A DNA stretch of 64,000 nt, from the NCBI GenBank assembly GCA_017436185.1, contig JAFSDP010000005.1, positions 62,001 to 126,000 on the forward strand. Reading direction: 5' to 3'. Positions 59,188 through 64,000 of the stretch are shown in pieces. Both the position numbers and the translations under genes were made by a program. The stretch is from Alistipes sp. Lineage in GTDB: Bacteria; Bacteroidota; Bacteroidia; Bacteroidales; Rikenellaceae. The notes under the pieces are model-generated. The model was given only the letters and a program-made list of their open reading frames with translations, was not told the DNA's origin and did no database searches. Within the stretch, counting starts at the first letter, position 1. Each line of letters begins with the position of its first letter.

Positions 59188-60090
59188 TTAAAGGTTCAGG
59201 TCGAAGGCCGAAATCTGCTCCTCAATCGAGGCATACTCTTCGTCGGAAAGCATTGTCAGCGGGGCGAACATCTCCTTGCCGCACAGCCCCTCACGGGCCA
59301 TAATGCACTTCAAGGCGGCGAGCTGCTTGCCCAACGGACGACCTGCCTGATAGACCTTGGCCATACGATCCGTGAGCTCCTGCAGGCGGTTGGCCTCGGC
59401 CATATTGCCTGCCACGGCGGCCTCGTAGAGGGCTTGGAAGTGCTTCGGCACGAAGTTACCCGTCGAGGGAACGATGCCGTCGGCACCCAGCTCCAACGAG
59501 TGGGCCGACTGGGCTGCCCAGCCGCAGAAGTAGGTGAAATCCTCTCGGCTCTTGGCTACGGCGATGCACTGCTCCATACGCTCCAGGTCACGCTCCGAAT
59601 CCTTCAGACCCACAATGTTGGGGTGGGCGGCCAACTTGCGCACCGCCTCGACGGGAATCGAGAGGTGGGTCGTAGCCAGGATGTTGTAGAGCATCAGCGG
59701 CAGCGGCGAGGCGTCGGCCAACGCCGTATAGTAGGCCACCATCTGCTCCTCCTCCAGAGCGTAGTAGGCGGGCAGCACGGCCACCGCCACATCGGCACCG
59801 GCCTCCTTGAACCCTTCAATCTGGGCAATCTGCTCCTTGAGGCACATACCCGTCACGCCGGCATAGATGGTGATGCGTCCTTGGGCCGTCTCAACCGCCT
59901 TGCGGACCATCTCGATACCCTCCTTTTGCGGAACGGAGTTACCCTCGCCGGTGGTGCCCATCACGAGCGTATCGACACCGGCCTCGACAAACGAGCGGAT
60001 GATGGCGGCCGTAGCCTCCAAATCCACCGAGCCATTCTTTACGGGAGTGGCCATCGGCACCACTACACCCGCATATCGTTTTGCTGACAT
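59188..60090 (-). CDS. DapA/NanA superfamily aldolase
   Basis: 300 aa TIM barrel. MGTTGEGNSVPQKEG holds the GTTGE carboxylate site, LMLYNILATTHL the catalytic Tyr, and IVGLKDSERDLERM the Schiff-base Lys. It lacks residues specific for lysine synthesis, and the operon has no other dap gene. A pyruvate-releasing aldolase acting on a 2-keto-3-deoxy sugar acid is the likely role (N-acetylneuraminate lyase-type). No signal peptide, so it acts on imported sugar. Second gene of the operon. Confidence 0.88.
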   Translation of the reverse strand: MSAKRYAGVVVPMATPVKNGSVDLEATAAIIRSFVEAGVDTLVMGTTGEGNSVPQKEGIEMVRKAVETAQGRITIYAGVTGMCLKEQIAQIEGFKEAGADVAVAVLPAYYALEEEQMVAYYTALADASPLPLMLYNILATTHLSIPVEAVRKLAAHPNIVGLKDSERDLERMEQCIAVAKSREDFTYFCGWAAQSAHSLELGADGIVPSTGNFVPKHFQALYEAAVAGNMAEANRLQELTDRMAKVYQAGRPLGKQLAALKCIMAREGLCGKEMFAPLTMLSDEEYASIEEQISAFDLNL

Positions 60091-60129
60091 ATTTCGTGTT
60101 GTTAGTTTTTTTGTTATGCTTTGCGGTGA

Positions 60130-61773
60130 TTAGAGTTTCTTGGCAATCTCCTGAAGTACCTCCTCGTTGAGCTTGACCTGCACCATACCCATCGGGTGGA
60201 AGCGCATATCGTTGTTCACGGCGGCATAGATGATGGTGTAGATGCCGTTGCCCTCGGGAATCAGACCCAGCGGCGTGCGCATCGTGTGCCACCACTTCTT
60301 GACCTTCGTGTCGATGGGCAGGTAGTGGGCCTCGCTCCACTGGATGCCATCCTTCGAGAGGGTGTAGGCAATCATATTCGGGAGCTTCAGCCACTCCGGG
60401 CCACCGTCAAATACGGCGATGTAGAGGCCGTTGGGGAGCTGCGACACGATGGGGTTCTCCACAAAACGGGGGTGAATCGAGGTGATGGGGTTCAGCTCCT
60501 TCATGCGGGTGAAGGGGCCCTCCAGGTTGTCGGCCTCGGCCAGACCCACATACCAATGGGTCGGCTTGCCACCGAACGGATAGTCCTCCTTGGTTACATA
60601 GGGGTAGGCACCGCTGATGAAGCCGTACCACTTGTCACCCACCTGATAGGGGAAGAACGAGGCGACGCCCTGACGACCCTCCCACAGCTCCGAATCCAGA
60701 CCCGGCTCGATGACGATGCCGCAGTCACGGTAGGGGCCACCGATGCCCTCGATGCCCTCTACGACCGACTCGCAACGCCAGATGCGGCCAAACGAGTGGT
60801 TGGGGGCAACGTCGAAGTCGCAGGTGTAGGCCAGGTAGTGGCCCTGCCAACGGTTCTTCTCCTTGTTGAAGATGGGCATATAGCTCCAGATGGCGGCACG
60901 ACGGTCGTTCATCGGGTGGTCGTAGTGCGATACGGCATACTTACCGCTCGACTGGTAGAGGGTCGATTGACGCTCCCAATGGATGGCATCCTTCGAGGTC
61001 CAGTGGCCGATGCGGGTCTTGATGCGGTCGTAGTAGGCGGGCATACCGATCTCGCCGGCGCGCTCGGTGGGGAACATATGATAGGTGTCGCCCAACTTGA
61101 TGAGCTGACCGCCCTCGAAACCGCCCTGAATGCCCTCCGTACCGGGCATACCCTCATTCACTACGGGGTCGTCCTGACCGCCAATCACCTCAAACAGCGC
61201 GGGTTTCTCCGAAAAACCCTCGATGACAAAGGCAGGGTAGTCCTCGCCCGAGTTTAACTCGGCATCACGACCCGAGAAGCGGGTTGCGGTCGTGGCACCC
61301 ACGATGGCCACGTGGCCCTTCACATCGGCGGGGATGGTCAGTGTGTGGCGACCTGCACCGTAGCGGATGGCGTAGATATCCAACGCTGCCACCTCGGTGA
61401 TGGCGATGCCGTTTTTCAGTACGGGAACCTCGTTCAGACGGCCTTTGCCCACCTCGAGAGCCTTCGCTGCCTCGGCCGACGTGGCGGCTACGAGCAGGTT
61501 ACCGCTCTGCAAGAAACGCAGGTTGAGGGTCGCAGCGGCCATCTTACCCTCGTTGGTGAGGGGCAGACGCACACCCTCCAGACCGTCAAGCTCGGGGGCG
61601 ATGTAGAGCACCGAACGGTCCGAGTTCGAATAGGGGTTGGTGTAGAGCGTCGTGCGCTGCTTGCTTTGGTCGGCGACCTCGTAGCGGGCCGTCTTCAGAT
61701 GACTTGCAGCCGATGCCGAGAGGGCAATACCGAGGGCCGCAACAGCCGAAAGAATGTAGTTGAGGTGTTTCAT
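60130..61773 (-). CDS. Secreted five-bladed propeller glycosidase-like protein
   Basis: 547 aa. Signal peptide YILSAVAALGIALSASA, a beta-rich N-terminal domain (25-185), then a propeller-type domain with repeats of the kind W-x-S-K-D-A-I-H-W (HWTSKDAIHWERQSTLY, ...TLSKDGIQWSEAHYLP), with MFPTERAGE and GRIWRCESVVEGIEG between. The layout resembles five-bladed glycosidases such as GH43- or GH143-like enzymes; no lipobox, so it is periplasmic. It is the first gene of the sugar-acid operon and shares a control region with the beta-helix gene. Confidence 0.65.
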   Translation of the reverse strand: MKHLNYILSAVAALGIALSASAASHLKTARYEVADQSKQRTTLYTNPYSNSDRSVLYIAPELDGLEGVRLPLTNEGKMAAATLNLRFLQSGNLLVAATSAEAAKALEVGKGRLNEVPVLKNGIAITEVAALDIYAIRYGAGRHTLTIPADVKGHVAIVGATTATRFSGRDAELNSGEDYPAFVIEGFSEKPALFEVIGGQDDPVVNEGMPGTEGIQGGFEGGQLIKLGDTYHMFPTERAGEIGMPAYYDRIKTRIGHWTSKDAIHWERQSTLYQSSGKYAVSHYDHPMNDRRAAIWSYMPIFNKEKNRWQGHYLAYTCDFDVAPNHSFGRIWRCESVVEGIEGIGGPYRDCGIVIEPGLDSELWEGRQGVASFFPYQVGDKWYGFISGAYPYVTKEDYPFGGKPTHWYVGLAEADNLEGPFTRMKELNPITSIHPRFVENPIVSQLPNGLYIAVFDGGPEWLKLPNMIAYTLSKDGIQWSEAHYLPIDTKVKKWWHTMRTPLGLIPEGNGIYTIIYAAVNNDMRFHPMGMVQVKLNEEVLQEIAKKL

Positions 61774-61800
61774 ATTGTAAAATTTTAGTTAGTTTTCGGT

Positions 61801-61820
61801 TTGTACAAAGTACAAAGATA
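61801..61820 (-). promoter_or_regulatory. Promoter and palindrome of the sugar-acid operon
   Basis: Minus strand TATCTTTG at 61813-61820 overlaps TTGTAC-AAA-GTACAA at 61801-61815, so the palindrome covers the start site region. A regulator bound here would block transcription of the whole operon. Confidence 0.75.
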
Positions 61821-61902
61821 AGATTTTTGGGCGAAAGACAAAAGGCGTTGTTAAAAAAATCATTTTTAGCTCCCACTTTTTCATTATTTCCCATAAAAGG
61901 GC

Positions 61903-61924
61903 TATCTTTGTACAAAATGTACAA
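61903..61924 (+). promoter_or_regulatory. Promoter and palindrome of the beta-helix gene
   Basis: TATCTTTG at 61903-61910 overlaps TTGTACA-AAA-TGTACAA at 61908-61924. Arms match those of the minus-strand site (TTGTAC/GTACAA), so one dimeric repressor probably controls both directions. Confidence 0.75.
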
Positions 61925-61945
61925 TCCCAAAAACTAACACAACGA

Positions 61946-63877
61946 ATGAAAAAACAACTCTTTATGGCGGCCCTCGCACTCTTGATGTGCGGTTCGGCAG
62001 GGGCACAACAGGTCATCGAGGCGACCCCTTCGACCCTCGACGAGGCGGTGGCAACGCTGCGTAAGAGCGTCAAGCGTCAAAAGTCGGATGTCGAGTTGCG
62101 CCTTGCAGGCGGTCTGTATCAACTCTCGTCGCCGATTGTCATCGACGAGTCGCTGGGCGGCAAGAATGGCTACAAGGTGACCATCACGGCCAAGCAGGGC
62201 GAGCAGCCCATCTTGAGCGGTGGCGTGGCCGTTACGGGCTGGGAGCAGATTCACGGCAACCTCTACAAGGCCCCCTTCCACTCGGATAAGAAACTCCGTT
62301 CGCTCATCGTCGGCGGCAAGCGTGCCCGTATGGCCGGCACGAAGACCCCTATTCAGTCGCTGGGTGCCTATGGCGAGATCGAGATTACGGGCAACGAGTC
62401 GTGGGCTTTCGGTGCCGGTAAGACGGTCAAGGGCTTGCGCTTCAAGCAGAGCGGCGAGGTGTTGCCTTTCCGCAACCCTTCGGATATCGAGCTGATTCAG
62501 AACAACGTATGGACCGAGAAGATTCTCTGCGCCTCGAATGTCGAGAAGTGGGGCGACGAGATTGCCATCGAGTTCCAGCAGCCCTACTCGGCCATCCTCA
62601 ATTCGCTGGCTTGGGCCGGTAAGACCAAGTACGAGGGGTCGTTCATCATCCGCAACGCCTTCGAGCTGTTGGATGAGCCGGGCGAGTTCTACTTCGACCG
62701 CGAGCAGCAGACGATTTACTATATGAGCCACGGCGAGAACCCCGCCGAGGTAGAGGTGGTAGCCCCCGTGACGGAGGGTCTGCTGCGCATCGAGGGCACG
62801 AGCTGCTCGTCGGTGGTGGAGAATGTTGAGGTGAAGGGGCTGACCTTCTCCTACGATACGTGGAACCTGGTCGATATCGAAGGCTCGCACGGCTTTGGCG
62901 GTATCCAGAGCCTCGGTCTGGCAATGAAGTATATCCCCGACGGCAACTGGCACCCCACCAAGTACAACAGCGTGGATGTGCCGCAGGCTACCATCGAGGT
63001 GAAGAATGCCCGTGGCATCCGCATCGAGCGCAACCGCTTTGAGCACCTCGGCTCGCCCGTGACGGTCAGCCTGGTGAACGATGTAACCGAGTCGCAGGTG
63101 GTGGGCAACTACTTTAACGACTGCCTGGGTAACGCCGTCAGCGTAGGCCACCCGCAGCACTACGAGATTGGCGATGGCGATCCGGGTTGCGTCTATCAGC
63201 CCGGTGTGGAGGGCCTCTGCACCGACATCGACGTGAAGAATAACTACGTGCGTAACGTATCGCTCGATTTCCGCCAGGTGGAGGGTATGGTGGGCTTCTT
63301 CGGCAAGCGCATCCGCTTCGACCACAACGACATCTACGGCACCCCCTATGGCGCCATTGCCTTGGGTTGGTGGTGGGGCAATGCCCGCATCCCCGAGTCG
63401 AAGAATGCCGGCGAGAACTCCATTAGCTACAACCGTTGCGGCCATACCCACACGATGCTTACCGACGGTGGTATCATCTATATGCTGGGTCGCCAGCCGG
63501 GGTCGATTGCCCGTCGCAACTACCTCTTCGATGGTCCTCGCTGCATCTATCCCGATGATGGTTCGTCGGGTTGGTTGATCGAGGAGAACTTCGTGGTGAG
63601 CCTCTTCCAGCTGTGGCTGCACATCGACTCGGACCGCAACTACGAGATCACGATGCGCAACAACCACGTGAAGGATAACCGCCTCTGCAACAGCGGTAAC
63701 GGCACCACCATCGAGGGTACGAAGATCTATCGCAACATCCCCTTCGCTCCCGAGGCGCTGGCCATTCAGGAGGCATCGGGTCTGGAGGCCGAGTACAAGG
63801 ACATCATCCCCTCGGAGGAGCCCGAGGCCATCATCGTGATTCCGTTGCAGGGTGCCAAGCGAAAGGCTATCTTCTAA
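61946..63877 (+). CDS. Right-handed beta-helix glycosidase-like protein (GH141-like)
   Basis: 643 aa. Signal peptide QLFMAALALLMCGSAGAQ. ELRLAGGLYQLSSPIVIDESLGGKNGYKVTITA, ...PILSGGVAVTGWEQIHGNLYKAPF and LRSLIVGGKRARMAGT are the repeat-and-GW arrangement of GH141-type enzymes, then a parallel beta-helix (IEVKNARGIRIERNRFEHLGSPVTVSLVNDVTESQVVGNYF). Known GH141 members act on fucose or xylose linkages; one acts in rhamnogalacturonan II breakdown, as I recall. Divergent from the sugar-acid operon with matched operators. Confidence 0.78.
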   Translation: MKKQLFMAALALLMCGSAGAQQVIEATPSTLDEAVATLRKSVKRQKSDVELRLAGGLYQLSSPIVIDESLGGKNGYKVTITAKQGEQPILSGGVAVTGWEQIHGNLYKAPFHSDKKLRSLIVGGKRARMAGTKTPIQSLGAYGEIEITGNESWAFGAGKTVKGLRFKQSGEVLPFRNPSDIELIQNNVWTEKILCASNVEKWGDEIAIEFQQPYSAILNSLAWAGKTKYEGSFIIRNAFELLDEPGEFYFDREQQTIYYMSHGENPAEVEVVAPVTEGLLRIEGTSCSSVVENVEVKGLTFSYDTWNLVDIEGSHGFGGIQSLGLAMKYIPDGNWHPTKYNSVDVPQATIEVKNARGIRIERNRFEHLGSPVTVSLVNDVTESQVVGNYFNDCLGNAVSVGHPQHYEIGDGDPGCVYQPGVEGLCTDIDVKNNYVRNVSLDFRQVEGMVGFFGKRIRFDHNDIYGTPYGAIALGWWWGNARIPESKNAGENSISYNRCGHTHTMLTDGGIIYMLGRQPGSIARRNYLFDGPRCIYPDDGSSGWLIEENFVVSLFQLWLHIDSDRNYEITMRNNHVKDNRLCNSGNGTTIEGTKIYRNIPFAPEALAIQEASGLEAEYKDIIPSEEPEAIIVIPLQGAKRKAIF

Positions 63878-63916
63878 AATTCAAAATGTAGAATTCAGAA
63901 TTCAAAATTGAAGATA

Positions 63917-63953
63917 CAAAAAGAGCGTCGAGTTTTTCGACGCTCTTTTTTTT
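63917..63953 (+). terminator. Terminator after the beta-helix gene
   Basis: AAAAGAGCGTCGA and TCGACGCTCTTTT form a perfect stem with T-run. Before it (63,878-63,916) are short AT-rich repeats of the type AATTCAAAAT/GAATTCAGAATTC; after it only AT-rich sequence to the window end. Confidence 0.85.
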
Positions 63954-64000
63954 GCACAGCTTACGGCGTAAGCCCAATTTTTAATTTTTAATCTTTCATT

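Noticed and set aside
61934..63667. 577-codon minus-strand frame opposite the beta-helix gene
   Set aside because: Low-complexity His/Val/Ala product; the plus-strand gene has signal peptide, promoter and fold motifs.

Overview
The window looks like chromosome of a gut Bacteroidales, most likely Alistipes or a close Rikenellaceae relative. The reasons are SusC/SusD pairs, an ExbB/ExbD set with two ExbD proteins, DUF4296, DUF3826 and DUF4957-type proteins, GC-rich protein-coding DNA, and many promoters with the Bacteroidetes -7 box TAnnTTTG (TATCTTTG, TATATTTG). Genus is inferred from family content only; there is no rRNA gene here.

Layout. 1-9,200: end of an outer-membrane barrel, an AraC regulator, a membrane protein, rnhB, an exbB-orf-exbD-exbD energy-transduction operon and a dprA-tatD-ansA operon. 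9,206-9,700: tRNA-Cys(GCA) and a second copy of its 3' end, an integration-scar pattern. 9,900-12,674: a 44-residue peptide gene, an endonuclease/exonuclease/phosphatase-fold lipoprotein and a PrsW-type membrane protease. 12,708-17,317: an AT-rich 4.5 kb island between two 115-bp direct repeats that end in the 3' part of tRNA-Thr(CGT). It encodes a cysteine-repeat peptide with a twin-arginine signal, a radical SAM/SPASM maturase, a SPASM-only partner, a small partner, TatA and TatC. 17,490-19,584: cstA and a TPR-like protein. 19,620-29,374: a long minus-strand operon (flippase, holB, folK, two lipoproteins, barrel protein, rbfA, FtsX-type permease, DUF4296 lipoprotein). 29,580-30,560: corA. 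31,000-39,332: one plus-strand transcription unit of phage-derived genes (two tail-tip-like proteins, protease, capsid, portal, connector, holin, P5-like protein) with no terminase, integrase or tape measure. 39,363-50,052: a pectin utilisation locus (SusC, SusD, DUF4957-type lipoprotein, plug-only protein, pectate lyase, DUF3826). 50,775-54,213: amino-acid permease, reverse rubrerythrin, small envelope proteins and a SLOG protein. 54,252-63,877: a sugar-acid catabolic operon (beta-propeller glycosidase-like, DapA/NanA-type aldolase, Na+ symporter, iron ADH, PdxA, DUF1537 kinase) divergent from a beta-helix GH141-like enzyme, with matching palindromes at both start sites.

How the genes work together. 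The island is a self-contained make-modify-export unit: the peptide is inferred to be modified by the radical SAM pair and exported folded through its own TatAC. The last operon chemically fits breakdown of a seven-carbon 3-deoxy-heptulosarate (Dha of rhamnogalacturonan II): aldolase to pyruvate plus a tetruronate, ADH to a tetronate, DUF1537 kinase plus PdxA to dihydroxyacetone phosphate. This is an inference, but it agrees with the neighbouring pectin locus. The phage-derived operon is the most puzzling block: it makes heads and lysis proteins but carries no visible packaging motor.
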